Origin: Lachnospiraceae bacterium
GTDB taxonomy: Bacteria > Bacillota > Clostridia > Lachnospirales > Lachnospiraceae
Direction of reading: 5' to 3'
Assembly: GCA_015057525.1 (NCBI GenBank)
Contig: SVEE01000009.1
Location: forward strand, 33,338-97,337
DNA: 64,000 nucleotides
Positions within the stretch are counted from its first letter, which is position 1, and each line of letters opens with the position of its first letter. Shown here one piece after another: positions 18,291-27,756 of this stretch. The notes below the pieces were generated by a model. It was not told the origin of the DNA, searched no databases, and was given only the letters and a program-made list of their open reading frames with translations. Both the position numbers and the translations under genes were made by a program.

Positions 18291-20198
18291 ATGGATAACA
18301 ATCAAAATAGTCAAGATAACAAGACTAATAATCAAAACAACAATAACAACAATAACAACAATAATAAAAAGAAACCTTCCGGCACAGTGATAATACTTAT
18401 TATGTCTGTGGTTCTGACCTTGGTTTTTTGGAGAGCTTATGATGCTTTTAAGAGTGCAGGTCAGGAGAAAGTTAGTTATGATGAATTTATTTCCATGGTT
18501 GAGGCGGGAGAAGTAGATAATGTGAAAATCTACAATTCAAAGATTACCTTTGAACCTAAGGTACAGGATGAAAATGCAGCTTACGAAACCATGTATTATG
18601 TTATACGAACAGATGATTATAACATAATTGAACGTTTGTATTCGGCAGGAATATCATTTGAAGAAATTGATGAAGGTAAAAATGCCATCATAATGGAGGT
18701 GCTTTATTTTGCACTTATGATAGGAGCCTTCTATATTCTCATGGTGTTAATTATGAAGAATGCCGGTAAGAGTGGAGGTTTTGGTGTTGGTAAGTCTAAT
18801 GCAAAGATGTATGTCCAAAAGGAGACAGGAATTACCTTTAAGGATGTAGCTGGTCAGGAAGAAGCTAAAGAATCTCTTTCCGAAATGGTTGATTTCTTAG
18901 AAAAACCAGAGAAATATCTTGAAATTGGAGCAAAACTTCCTAGAGGAGCCCTCTTAGTTGGTCCTCCTGGAACAGGAAAAACATTATTAGCTAAGGCAGT
19001 GGCAGGAGAAGCTAAGGTTCCGTTTTTCTCTCTGTCGGGTTCTGAATTTGTAGAACTTTATGTTGGTGTTGGTGCATCAAGAGTTAGAGATTTGTTTAAG
19101 AAAGCTAATTCCATGGCACCCTGTATAATTTTTATTGATGAAATTGATGCAATCGGAAGAAGTAGAGATACAAGGCACACAGGTGGAGATTCTGAACGTG
19201 AGCAGACGCTTAATCAGCTTCTTTCAGAGATGGACGGATTTGATACTTCTAAGGGAATAGTTGTACTTGCTGCAACCAATAGACCTGAGGTTCTTGATAA
19301 GGCATTGCTTAGACCGGGAAGATTTGATAGACGAATTATTGTGTCTAAGCCGGATTTGCAGGGAAGAATAGACACATTTAAGGTGCATGCCGCAAACGTC
19401 AAAATAGATGAAACTGTGGACTTTAAAGAGATGGCTCTTGCTACTGCAGGTGCGGTGGGTGCTGACCTTGCCAATATAGTTAATGAGGCTGCCCTTATGG
19501 CAGTTAGAAACGGTAGAGAATTTGTTTCACAAAAGGATTTACTTGCCTCTGTAGAGATAGTTTTTGCAGGAAAAGAAAAGAAAGAAAAATTATTAAGTCC
19601 TAAGGAAAAGAAAATTGTGGCATACCACGAAGTAGGACATGCGTTAGTATCTGCATTGCAGAAGAACACATTACCAATCCAAAAAATTACAATTGTTCCA
19701 CGTACTGATGGTGCTCTTGGATATGTTTGGCAGGTTCCTGATGAAGAAAAACAGCTTCAGACTAAGGCAGAATTAGAGGAAGAAATTGTAATTTGTCTGG
19801 CAGGTAGAGCTGCTGAAGCATTGAAGTTTGAATCGGTTACAACCGGTGCAGCTAATGATATTGAGAAAGCAACTAATGTAGCCAGAACAATGATTACTAT
19901 GTACGGAATGTCTGAAGAATTTGGTATGGTCCAATTAGAGGGAATAACTGGTGAGTATTTAGATAGAAGAAGAGTTCTTAACTGTTCATCTGAGACTGAA
20001 ACCAAAATAGACGTACAGGTTGGTCGAATGATGAAATCCTTCTATGACACTGCATACAAATTGTTGGAGACTAACATATCAACATTGGATGCAATAGCAG
20101 AAGTACTCATTGAGAAAGAAAATTTAACTGGTAAAGAATTCATGGAATTGTTTGAGGAGCATAAGGGGATAAAGCTTCGAGAAAAAGAGGAGAGTTAA
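18291..20198 (+). CDS. ftsH: ATP-dependent zinc metalloprotease FtsH
   Basis: A 635-residue membrane protease. An Asn-rich lead (residues 3-25, with an unbroken run of ten Asn) precedes transmembrane segment 1 (33-48); segment 2 is at about 133-155. The AAA domain has Walker A GPPGTGKT (224-231), pore loop [10 protein letters not shown], Walker B IIFIDEID and the SRH with RPGRFDR. The zinc site is HEVGH (446-450). FtsH degrades misfolded membrane and regulatory proteins. The start at 18291 follows TTGGAG. An HD-domain gene follows three bases later and is likely co-transcribed. Confidence 0.96.
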   Translation: MDNNQNSQDNKTNNQNNNNNNNNNNKKKPSGTVIILIMSVVLTLVFWRAYDAFKSAGQEKVSYDEFISMVEAGEVDNVKIYNSKITFEPKVQDENAAYETMYYVIRTDDYNIIERLYSAGISFEEIDEGKNAIIMEVLYFALMIGAFYILMVLIMKNAGKSGGFGVGKSNAKMYVQKETGITFKDVAGQEEAKESLSEMVDFLEKPEKYLEIGAKLPRGALLVGPPGTGKTLLAKAVAGEAKVPFFSLSGSEFVELYVGVGASRVRDLFKKANSMAPCIIFIDEIDAIGRSRDTRHTGGDSEREQTLNQLLSEMDGFDTSKGIVVLAATNRPEVLDKALLRPGRFDRRIIVSKPDLQGRIDTFKVHAANVKIDETVDFKEMALATAGAVGADLANIVNEAALMAVRNGREFVSQKDLLASVEIVFAGKEKKEKLLSPKEKKIVAYHEVGHALVSALQKNTLPIQKITIVPRTDGALGYVWQVPDEEKQLQTKAELEEEIVICLAGRAAEALKFESVTTGAANDIEKATNVARTMITMYGMSEEFGMVQLEGITGEYLDRRRVLNCSSETETKIDVQVGRMMKSFYDTAYKLLETNISTLDAIAEVLIEKENLTGKEFMELFEEHKGIKLREKEES

Positions 20199-20201
20199 GC
20201 T

Positions 20202-20789
20202 GTGGAATATAATTTTTATGCTACTATAGCACGAATGAAATATATAGAGCGTTGGGCATTGATGCGCAACACAATAACAGAGAATTTATCTGAACATTCC
20301 TTAGAGGTAAGTATGATTTCCCATGCTCTGTGCATCATCGGCAATGTTAGATACAATAAAAATTTAGATGCTGATAAAGCAGCTGTTATAGCACTTTATC
20401 ACGATGCATCTGAAATAATAACAGGAGATATGCCGACTCCAATAAAATATTATAACAAGAGCATTAAAGAAGCGTTTAAATCCTTAGAGGATGAAGCTAA
20501 CGAGCAACTGTTGTCTCAATTACCTGAGGATTTAAGAACAGCATACAGAGATATATTTTTTAAAACTGAAGATATGTCCTATGAATGGAAACTGGTTAAA
20601 GCTGCAGACAAGCTGTCCGCTCTCATAAAATGTATTGAAGAAGAAAAGACTGGCAATAGAGAGTTTGTAAAGGCTAGGGAAGCTACAGAAAAATCTCTTA
20701 ATGAGATGGCGGATAATGTCCCAGAGATTAATGACTTTATAAAAGAATTTATACCGTCATTCTCTAAGACTCTAGATGAACTAAGTTAG
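20202..20789 (+). CDS. HD-domain 5'-deoxynucleotidase (YfbR-like)
   Basis: A 195-residue protein with a GTG start preceded by AGAGGAGAG. Metal ligands of the HD superfamily are visible: His in ENLSEHSLEVS, the His-Asp pair in ALYHDASEIITGDMPTPIKY, and a late Asp in KAADKLSALIKC. The NLSEHS and GDMPTPIKY motifs are typical of the YfbR branch, which removes phosphate from deoxynucleoside monophosphates. Start and gap (three bases after ftsH) suggest coupled translation. Confidence 0.85.
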   Translation: MEYNFYATIARMKYIERWALMRNTITENLSEHSLEVSMISHALCIIGNVRYNKNLDADKAAVIALYHDASEIITGDMPTPIKYYNKSIKEAFKSLEDEANEQLLSQLPEDLRTAYRDIFFKTEDMSYEWKLVKAADKLSALIKCIEEEKTGNREFVKAREATEKSLNEMADNVPEINDFIKEFIPSFSKTLDELS

Positions 20790-20797
20790 ATTTCGTG

Positions 20798-20840
20798 AAA
20801 AAAGCATGGAAAACATTATTTTGTTTTCCATGCTTTTTTT
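20798..20840. terminator. bidirectional terminator
   Basis: AAGCATGGAAAAC pairs perfectly with GTTTTCCATGCTT around an 8-base loop, with A-run before and T-run after. It serves the HD gene and the convergent ATPase gene. Confidence 0.92.
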
Positions 20841-22116
20841 ACATATTCCAAAGCCCATAGGCTGGTATATTCAAAATGTTATCTTCAAGAGAAACTGGCT
20901 CCTGAGAAATTCTAACTGAAAGCTCTGTGTTTGGATTTTTAGAACAGAAGGTTTTTATGTTCTGAGCTTTTTTGTTAGGTTTGAAGCGCACATCCACAGG
21001 TATTGGAGTGTCAATGCCCTGATATACAAAGGGTACTCTGGCTGTAGCCGATGAAATCCAGTAATATATATTGCCCAGCTTATTGCTTAATTCTTGGAAT
21101 ATATATTGCTCAATAACAGCACCATCTTTTTCTGATAAAATTTCATCCAGAGTAATATTTTCCTGTATAGGAAGGTTATATAATGCACGTAAAAGACCAT
21201 GATCAATAATATATAATTGGAAGGATTTATAGTCAACGTGGTCTTCAAGAGGAAGAGTTCCTTCTTTTAGTCTTGGAAGTTTTCTGGCGAAACCAAGACT
21301 GCAGAGATTTTGAGTCGCTTCCTGATATTCTCTGCTTCTAGCGTTTTCATCAACTAGGTTGTACATGAATTTTTTATTGTCTTTTATTAGCTGCTTAGGA
21401 ATGCTTTTCCAAACTCTGCGACATCTTTGTGACATTGCAGAAGAAAAAGACTTTCTAATGATAGCTTCGTACATTTCGATTAGTTCAAGTTGTTTGTCTC
21501 TTACAAGACTGTAGTCCTTGGTTTTAATATATTCATTGACAATTCCAGGCATACCACCTACTAGAAGAAAATCTCTTAGCATTTGATTGATGCCTTCAAG
21601 CTCCACGTCGTTGATAGGAGTGTCTTTGCTGTTTGTTATGGCTGCTATCAATGGATGAGATTTGTTGGCAATGAGGAATTCCTCAAAGGTCATAGGTCTC
21701 ATTCTGATTATATTGAACACATCCTTGTGATGGTATTCGTATTCGGTTATTGCCATAGTAGAAGCTATAAGGCAAATGGTATAACTACGATGTGCTTTAA
21801 GGAAGGTGTAGAAAAATTCTCCGCAATCGTTGGATGTCTGTACTTCATCAAAAATTATAATGGTTTTTGACAAGTCTTTATTTTCTAGCATCGGTGTGAT
21901 AATTGAATTAAATCCATCGATATCAAAAGAATTAATACATTCAAGAAGTTCCTTGTTGTCACTTATATCGATGTAAAGCTGGTCTGTAAAAAAAGCTGTT
22001 GCAAAATCCTTTACGGTCCATGTTTTACCCACACCATAAGCACCTTTTACATATAAAATTTGTCTGTGTCCTCTTTCGTACCAAGCGGCAAAATCATTAA
22101 TTACATTTCTGTACAT
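20839..22116 (-). CDS. ATPase of the AAA_14/DUF4143 family
   Basis: A 425-residue P-loop ATPase. Walker A is GAYGVGKT (about residues 26-33) and Walker B is IIIFDEVQTS, followed by an Arg-rich sensor stretch. The C-terminal half resembles the DUF4143 nuclease-like domain. Such proteins occur as single genes in many anaerobes and have no settled function; links to toxin-antitoxin or defence roles have been suggested but are unproven. AAGGAGA precedes the ATG. No partner gene is adjacent. A 17-bp palindrome lies 49 bases upstream. Confidence 0.82.
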   Translation of the reverse strand: MYRNVINDFAAWYERGHRQILYVKGAYGVGKTWTVKDFATAFFTDQLYIDISDNKELLECINSFDIDGFNSIITPMLENKDLSKTIIIFDEVQTSNDCGEFFYTFLKAHRSYTICLIASTMAITEYEYHHKDVFNIIRMRPMTFEEFLIANKSHPLIAAITNSKDTPINDVELEGINQMLRDFLLVGGMPGIVNEYIKTKDYSLVRDKQLELIEMYEAIIRKSFSSAMSQRCRRVWKSIPKQLIKDNKKFMYNLVDENARSREYQEATQNLCSLGFARKLPRLKEGTLPLEDHVDYKSFQLYIIDHGLLRALYNLPIQENITLDEILSEKDGAVIEQYIFQELSNKLGNIYYWISSATARVPFVYQGIDTPIPVDVRFKPNKKAQNIKTFCSKNPNTELSVRISQEPVSLEDNILNIPAYGLWNM

Positions 22117-22164
22117 GTTTATCTCCTTATGAGAACTAAACTATCTCAAAAAATATGAGAATTT

Positions 22165-22181
22165 ATTATCATTATGATAAT
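22165..22181. promoter_or_regulatory. 17-bp palindrome between divergent genes
   Basis: ATTATCAT-T-ATGATAAT is a perfect 8-1-8 inverted repeat in the gap between the ATPase gene and the permease gene. It has the size of a dimeric repressor operator and slightly resembles Fur-family boxes, but AT-rich chance palindromes are common. Confidence 0.35.
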
Positions 22182-22247
22182 ATTTTATTAAATAATGTTT
22201 TCTGTGTCAACAGAGTAAAAAAATGGGAAAAATAAATGCAAGATTAC

Positions 22248-22276
22248 TTGTTGTATGGTTTTTATGGTGGTATAAT
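22248..22276 (+). promoter_or_regulatory. promoter of the AI-2E-permease operon
   Basis: TTGTTG, 17 bases, perfect TATAAT, with an extended TG ahead of the -10 box. Confidence 0.7.
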
Positions 22277-22323
22277 GATTTAATATTGGCAAAGTGTAGC
22301 TTGGCGAGATATGGAGGTGCAAG

Positions 22324-23799
22324 ATGAAAAATAAATGGGACAAGAATATGCTTAAATTTGGTGTAGTACTTACTGTATCTTTATGTATTTATGCATTGTT
22401 TGGTGCATTGTTAGAAAGATGGAGCGCTATATCAGGATTTTTAGATAAATTATCGGGAGCTATGGCTCCATTTGTTGTAGGTCTAATATTGGCTTTCTTG
22501 CTTAATCCGATTATGATATACATAAGAAAGGGACTTGCTAGTATACTAAAAAAGTGCTTTAAAGTAGACTACAAAAAAGCATACAACCTTGTAAAAACCC
22601 CTTCACTTATACTGACTATTATAGTATTTATAGGATTTTTAGTTGGATTTTTGTGGCTTGTTATTCCAAAGATATACGAAAGCTTACAGGATCTTGTATA
22701 CAATATGCCGGACTATATTTCTAGTGCAGAAGCCTTAATTGAGAAGATTTTTGCTAAAAATAAATTCCTAGAAGAGCACCTCACTAGTGTAGTTAAATAT
22801 GTGGAGGACAATATTTGGATTATTGTTGAGGAGAAAATTGTGCCTAACATGGATACACTGGTTCTCAATATTTCCAGTGGAGTTATTGTAGGTGTTACAT
22901 CAATATTTAATTTCCTTATAGGTCTTATATTTGCAGTATATCTTCTCTCAAGTAAGCATGTATTAATCGCGCAAGGTAAGAAATTTATATACCTTTTCTT
23001 CTCTAAGAAGACAGGCAATAAGGTGTTAGAAGGACTCTCGTATGCTAATTCAGTATTCGGTGGATTTATTAATGGTAAGATTATTGATTCCATCATAATC
23101 GGTTTTATGTGTTTTGCGTTTACTGCGGCTATAGAGATGAAATATGCAGTGCTTATAAGCGTTATAGTTGGTGTTACTAATGTTATTCCATTCTTTGGAC
23201 CGTTTATAGGTGCTATACCAGGCTCATTACTTGCACTGATGGATTCACCAACATATTTTATTATATTTGTTATCTTTGTAATATTGCTACAGCAGTTCGA
23301 TGGAAATATTTTGGGACCACTTATTCTTGGAGATTCAACAGGTCTTTCTGGCATGTGGGTTCTTGTTGCTATTCTTGTATTTGGTGATTTGTTTGGTGTT
23401 CCGGGAATGATTATGGGTGTTCCTGTATTTGCATGTATATATGCATTTATTGCTGTTATGTTGCGAGATGGTCTCAGAAAGAAACAAATGTCTTCAAAAA
23501 CAGAAGATTATTTGTTGCTTTCAGGATTTGATGAGGTTACTGGTGAAGCAATATATCACGACGAGCAGGATGTAAGAAGAACTATCAAACAAAAGAAACG
23601 TAAGGCAAAAAAATTATGGCTTGGTAAGACTGATAGTGAGAAGGTTTCAGATGATAATGAATCAGATGAATTGAATATAAAAGAAGCTATTGCAGATGAC
23701 AGAATAGAGGACGAGTCAGTTCTTGCATCTGACCTTGCGGACAATGCAATGGCTGATGATGAAATTGATAAAAAAGATTCAGATAACAAGAAGAACTAA
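22324..23799 (+). CDS. AI-2E family (PerM-type) transporter
   Basis: A 491-residue protein with about eight membrane segments in residues 10-380 and the family hallmarks GFINGKIIDSIIIG, VGVTNVIPFFGPFIGAIPG and QQFDGNILGPLILG. Members act as exporters or ion/H+ antiporters; autoinducer-2 transport has been shown only for some. The last 90 residues are a charged tail: first basic (KQKKRKAKK), then strongly acidic, probably cytoplasmic and disordered. GGAGGTG precedes the ATG. Genes for a CobL-like protein, DUF4250 and leuS follow on the same strand with short gaps. Confidence 0.88.
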   Translation: MKNKWDKNMLKFGVVLTVSLCIYALFGALLERWSAISGFLDKLSGAMAPFVVGLILAFLLNPIMIYIRKGLASILKKCFKVDYKKAYNLVKTPSLILTIIVFIGFLVGFLWLVIPKIYESLQDLVYNMPDYISSAEALIEKIFAKNKFLEEHLTSVVKYVEDNIWIIVEEKIVPNMDTLVLNISSGVIVGVTSIFNFLIGLIFAVYLLSSKHVLIAQGKKFIYLFFSKKTGNKVLEGLSYANSVFGGFINGKIIDSIIIGFMCFAFTAAIEMKYAVLISVIVGVTNVIPFFGPFIGAIPGSLLALMDSPTYFIIFVIFVILLQQFDGNILGPLILGDSTGLSGMWVLVAILVFGDLFGVPGMIMGVPVFACIYAFIAVMLRDGLRKKQMSSKTEDYLLLSGFDEVTGEAIYHDEQDVRRTIKQKKRKAKKLWLGKTDSEKVSDDNESDELNIKEAIADDRIEDESVLASDLADNAMADDEIDKKDSDNKKN

Positions 23800-23811
23800 G
23801 GAGGGTTACTT

Positions 23812-24714
23812 ATGGCAAAGGGATGTTATTCAACTGACAGTATTCTAAGATGGATGGGCTATTTTGCACAGGAGATGGGAGTTAGTCCAGAGAAGATAAA
23901 GCTTCTTGATATTTGTGGAAAGCTTAAAAATGTTATACCTTTTGTTGAGACACATAAGAGAGTTCTTATATTTGCAGATGAAATGCACGAGGATTTGTTC
24001 TATGATTTTTGGGAAGCAGGATTCGGTGAATATGATATGTGGTATGGCACTGGCCTTGAGGAATCAGGACAGATAAAACAGGTTAAAATCAAGGAAGTTA
24101 TCCATAAGAAAATTACTGAGCCTACAGTTATTTTCATCTTGAATGAGAAGACTAGAGAATCATATCGTATAGGTATGAAGAATGAAATGTTTTCTAAGGG
24201 ACCTATTAAGTATGTAGGACATGAAATAAGAGCTGTGATTATGAGTATGCTGGGGGTTGACTCTCAAGATACAATATGTCTTGTAGATGCAGAAAGTATT
24301 GCTATTGAGGCAGCGTTTGTTGCAGGTGATGGAACTATTATCTGTGTTGAAAATGACAAGGGTGCTAAGGAAACAATGGAAGACAACGTAAAACAGTTTG
24401 GTGTACACAACGTTATGATTGTTCCTGATTTAGGCCCAGAATCCATGGAGAAAATTCCTGTACCAAGACTTTCATTTATAGTTGCAAATAAGCATCTTGA
24501 AGAGGATATTGAAAGACTTCTCAAGAAAAATCCTAATATGCAGTTTGTGATCTATACTCTTGAACTTGATATATTGTCAGGAATTAAGGATTTGTTTGCT
24601 AAATACAACATAAGCAATATGGAGGTTACGCAGATTACTGTTTCAAAGACAGATAAGAATAGTGTATTTGTAACTCAGCCATCGCCATGGCTTATAACAG
24701 GTGAGGTGTTGTAA
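23812..24714 (+). CDS. degenerate CobL (CbiE/CbiT)-like protein, probably not an active methylase
   Basis: A 300-residue protein that I align by eye with precorrin-6Y methylase CobL. Residues 48-130 resemble the second half of the CbiE domain. MFSKGPIKYVGHEIRAVIMS (residues 126-145) matches the linker that opens CbiT, and 180-201, with NVKQFGVHNV, matches its third strand-helix region. The SAM loop, normally DxGAGTGSVSIEAA, reads LVDAESIAIEAA, so its glycines are gone, and the first half of CbiE is missing. It is thus unlikely to bind SAM in the usual way. No cobalamin genes are nearby. AAGGAGG precedes the ATG; the next gene overlaps its stop by one base. Confidence 0.6.
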   Translation: MAKGCYSTDSILRWMGYFAQEMGVSPEKIKLLDICGKLKNVIPFVETHKRVLIFADEMHEDLFYDFWEAGFGEYDMWYGTGLEESGQIKQVKIKEVIHKKITEPTVIFILNEKTRESYRIGMKNEMFSKGPIKYVGHEIRAVIMSMLGVDSQDTICLVDAESIAIEAAFVAGDGTIICVENDKGAKETMEDNVKQFGVHNVMIVPDLGPESMEKIPVPRLSFIVANKHLEEDIERLLKKNPNMQFVIYTLELDILSGIKDLFAKYNISNMEVTQITVSKTDKNSVFVTQPSPWLITGEVL

Positions 24715-24899
24715 TGGCAATAGAAAAATTACCCCAGGATCCAATAATGCTTTTGTCATTTCTTAATACAAGAATGAGAGATGAGAAACTCACCTTGGAA
24801 GAGTTGTGTAAACAATTTCAAGTAAGTCAGACAGAAATTGAGGATAAACTTGACAAGGTAGGTTATACCTATAATAATGAACTGGGAAAATTTGTATAA
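24714..24899 (+). CDS. DUF4250 small protein
   Basis: A 61-residue protein, MAIEKLPQDPIMLLSFLNTR at the start and YTYNNELGKFV at the end, matching the clostridial DUF4250 family at full length. The middle, LTLEELCKQFQVSQTEIEDKL, looks like a helix-turn-helix, so nucleic-acid binding is possible but unproven. Its ATG overlaps the upstream stop codon by one base (TAATG), a sign of coupled translation with the CobL-like gene. Confidence 0.8.
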   Translation: MAIEKLPQDPIMLLSFLNTRMRDEKLTLEELCKQFQVSQTEIEDKLDKVGYTYNNELGKFV

Positions 24900-24942
24900 A
24901 TTACTGCCGTGATAAAAATAAAAAGGGCAGAATGGAGGATAT

Positions 24943-27345
24943 ATGAGACACGAATTTAAAAAGATAGAACCAAAGTGGCAGGCTCGTTGGGAAGAGGCCA
25001 AAATATTTAATGCTGTAGATGGTTCGGACAAACCTAAATTTTATGGATTAGTTGAGTTCCCTTATCCAAGTGGTGCAGGTATGCACGTTGGACATATTAA
25101 GGCATACTCAAGTATTGAGGTAGTATCAAGAAAACGTCGTATGCAGGGATACAATGTACTTTTCCCTATTGGCTTTGATGCATACGGACTTCCAACTGAG
25201 AACTATGCAATTAAAACTAATACACATCCACGTATTATTACAGATAATAACATTGAGAAGTTCTCTAATCAGTTAAAGAAGGTTGGATTCTCTTTTGATT
25301 GGGATAGAGTAGTAGATACTACAGAGGAAGGTTTCTATAAGTGGACACAGTGGATTTTCCTTAAGATGTTTGAGAAGGGTCTTGTATATAGAGACAGAGC
25401 ATCGGTAAACTATTGTCCTTCTTGTAAGGTTGTTCTTTCTAATGAGGATAGCCAGGGTGGTAAATGTGACATTTGCCATAGTGATGTAGTTCAGAAATCA
25501 AAAGATGTTTGGTATTTAAGAATCACACAGTATGCTGATAAGCTTTTAAAGGGACTTGATACAGTTGAGTATCCTGAGAACATTAAACAGCAGCAGGTTA
25601 ACTGGATTGGTAAGTCAACAGGTGCATTTGTTGATTTTGATATTGACGGTATAGAGGATAAGCTTCAGATATACACAACAAGACCTGATACACTTTTTGG
25701 TGTAACATTTATGGTTATTGCTCCTGAGCATCCACTTATTGATAAGTATGCAGACAAGATTGCCAACATGGATGCAGTTCTTGCATACAGAGAAGAATGT
25801 AATAAGAAAACTGAGTTTGAGAGAACTCAGCTTGTTAAGGATAAGACAGGTGTTAAGCTTGACGGTATCGAGGCTATTAATCCATTAAATGGCAAGAAGA
25901 TTCCAGTGTTCATTGCTGATTACGTAATGATGGGTTATGGTACAGGAGCAATTATGGCTGTTCCTGCTCACGATCAGAGAGATTATGATTTCGCTAAGGC
26001 TTTTGGTGTTGATATAATAGAAGTTATTAAGGGTGGCGACGTTTCCGTAGAGGCATATACTGGTGATGGTGAGATGGTTAACTCAGGCTTCCTTAATGGT
26101 TACACAAACAAGAAGGAGTCTATTGCAAGAGCCATCGAAGAAGTTGAGAAGATGGGCATCGGTAAAGGCGGTGTTCAGTTTAAGATGAAGGATTGGGCAT
26201 TCAACAGACAGAGATACTGGGGTGAGCCAATTCCTATAGTTCACTGTGAGTATTGTGGTGATGTGGCAGTGCCTTATGAAGAGCTTCCACTTAGACTTCC
26301 TAATATGGAGAACTTTGAGCCAGGCCAGGAAGGTGAATCACCTCTTGCAAGAATTGAAAGCTATGTAAATTGCAAGTGTCCAAAGTGTGGTAAGGATGCA
26401 AAGAGAGAGACTGATACTATGCCACAGTGGGCAGGTTCTTCATGGTATTACTTAAGATATATTGATCCTAAGAATGATACATGCCTTGCTGATATGGATA
26501 AGCTTAATTACTGGATGCCTGTTGATTGGTATAACGGTGGTATGGAGCATGTTACTAGACATATGATTTATTCAAGATTCTGGCATCAGTTCTTATACGA
26601 TTTAGGAGCTGTTAACACACCAGAACCATACGCTAAGCGTTCTGCACAGGGCCTTATTCTTGGACCTGACGGAGATAAGATGAGTAAATCAAAGGGTAAC
26701 GTAATTGATCCTCTTGATATAGTTTCAGAATTTGGCGCAGATACACTTAGAACTTATGTGTTATTCATGGGTGATTACGGTGTTGCAACTCCATGGAATG
26801 ACAGCTCTATGAAGGGTTGTAAGAGATTCCTTGAAAGAGTATCAGCACTTACTGATATGATTTCAGATGAGGCAGTTGAGTCTACATTTGAGACTAAGAT
26901 GCACAAGACAATTAAGAAGGTTACTCTTGATATAGAAGAGATGAAGTTTAATACTGCTATAGCAAGTCTTATGGCTCTTCTTAATGACATTTATGCAGTG
27001 GGACATATATCTAAGGAAAACCTTATGATATTTGTTAAGCTTCTCTGCCCATTTGCTCCACATATTTCAGAGGAAATGTGGGAGATGTTAGGAGGAGAAG
27101 GCTTTGCTTCTCTTGCACAGTGGCCTGAGTACGATGAGGCTAAGACTGTTGATGCTAACATCGAGATTGGTGTTCAGGTTAACGGTAAGCTTAAGACTAC
27201 TATCGTAATTCCTAACAATGCAGACAAGGATTTAGTTCTTGGTATTGCTAAGGCTGATGAGAAGATAGTTGCAATAACAGCAGACAAGACAATTGTTAAG
27301 GAAATCTATGTACCTAACAAGATTGTAAATATAGTTGTGAAATAA
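24943..27345 (+). CDS. leuS: leucyl-tRNA synthetase
   Basis: An 800-residue class I synthetase of normal bacterial length. The HIGH-type motif is PSGAGMHVGH (42-51), the KMSKS loop is DKMSKSKGN (about 579), and the CP1 editing domain has the conserved YTTRPDTLFG. Cys pairs CPSC/CDIC and CEYC/CPKC may bind zinc. It charges tRNA(Leu) and proofreads. GGAGG precedes the ATG. There is no T-box in the 43-base gap upstream, so it probably depends on the promoter before the permease gene or one inside the operon. Confidence 0.97.
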   Translation: MRHEFKKIEPKWQARWEEAKIFNAVDGSDKPKFYGLVEFPYPSGAGMHVGHIKAYSSIEVVSRKRRMQGYNVLFPIGFDAYGLPTENYAIKTNTHPRIITDNNIEKFSNQLKKVGFSFDWDRVVDTTEEGFYKWTQWIFLKMFEKGLVYRDRASVNYCPSCKVVLSNEDSQGGKCDICHSDVVQKSKDVWYLRITQYADKLLKGLDTVEYPENIKQQQVNWIGKSTGAFVDFDIDGIEDKLQIYTTRPDTLFGVTFMVIAPEHPLIDKYADKIANMDAVLAYREECNKKTEFERTQLVKDKTGVKLDGIEAINPLNGKKIPVFIADYVMMGYGTGAIMAVPAHDQRDYDFAKAFGVDIIEVIKGGDVSVEAYTGDGEMVNSGFLNGYTNKKESIARAIEEVEKMGIGKGGVQFKMKDWAFNRQRYWGEPIPIVHCEYCGDVAVPYEELPLRLPNMENFEPGQEGESPLARIESYVNCKCPKCGKDAKRETDTMPQWAGSSWYYLRYIDPKNDTCLADMDKLNYWMPVDWYNGGMEHVTRHMIYSRFWHQFLYDLGAVNTPEPYAKRSAQGLILGPDGDKMSKSKGNVIDPLDIVSEFGADTLRTYVLFMGDYGVATPWNDSSMKGCKRFLERVSALTDMISDEAVESTFETKMHKTIKKVTLDIEEMKFNTAIASLMALLNDIYAVGHISKENLMIFVKLLCPFAPHISEEMWEMLGGEGFASLAQWPEYDEAKTVDANIEIGVQVNGKLKTTIVIPNNADKDLVLGIAKADEKIVAITADKTIVKEIYVPNKIVNIVVK

Positions 27346-27376
27346 TAAAAAACTATAAAAAGTTTTGAGACATAAA

Positions 27377-27406
27377 GAGAACGCGATGTTTATCGCGTTC
27401 TTTTTT
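27377..27406. terminator. terminator after leuS
   Basis: GAACGCGAT, loop GTTT, ATCGCGTTC, then six T. A-rich sequence on the other side lets it work for the convergent small gene too. Confidence 0.92.
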
Positions 27407-27713
27407 AAAAGAATTGTTTAATCATTGCAAAGTTTTTCTTTTCCTCAGGAGATAAGTTTTCTTCTATGGCTTCGAGAAGAATTGCGGTTTCTTCTTTTGT
27501 AAATGCCATGTTACGTCTGTTTAATTCCTGATGTATTTTCATGATTTCAGGTAGAAGCTCGTTCATGGAACGGTTTTGGCTTTTTCGCTGAATTTCCATA
27601 ATAATTTTTAGTTTTAAAGGGTCAACATTTTTAAGCTTTGGATTTTGTAAAAAGTTATTTGAACCTGCGTTACTGGTTTGGTTTATGTTACGTCTAGGAT
27701 TATAATTATACAT
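27405..27713 (-). CDS. hypothetical 102-residue protein
   Basis: I do not recognise it. The first 30 residues are Asn/Gln/Arg-rich and probably disordered; the rest is predicted helical and charged (LKLKIIMEIQRKSQ, FTKEETAILLEAIEENL). There is no signal peptide or membrane segment. An AAAGGAAG ribosome site precedes the ATG. It lies 43 bases downstream of another hypothetical gene on the same strand, and a Cys-rich small gene lies before that, so the three may be one unit. Confidence 0.7.
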   Translation of the reverse strand: MYNYNPRRNINQTSNAGSNNFLQNPKLKNVDPLKLKIIMEIQRKSQNRSMNELLPEIMKIHQELNRRNMAFTKEETAILLEAIEENLSPEEKKNFAMIKQFF

Positions 27714-27756
27714 GGTTTATGCTTCCTTTAATTAATGTTTTATATATCAAATGTTG

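Noticed and set aside
19214..19669. Minus-strand open frame of 151 residues inside ftsH
   Set aside because: It is a shadow of the strongly conserved ftsH coding sequence.
24900..24942. T-box or other leader before leuS
   Set aside because: The gap is only 43 bases and holds no T-box sequence or terminator.
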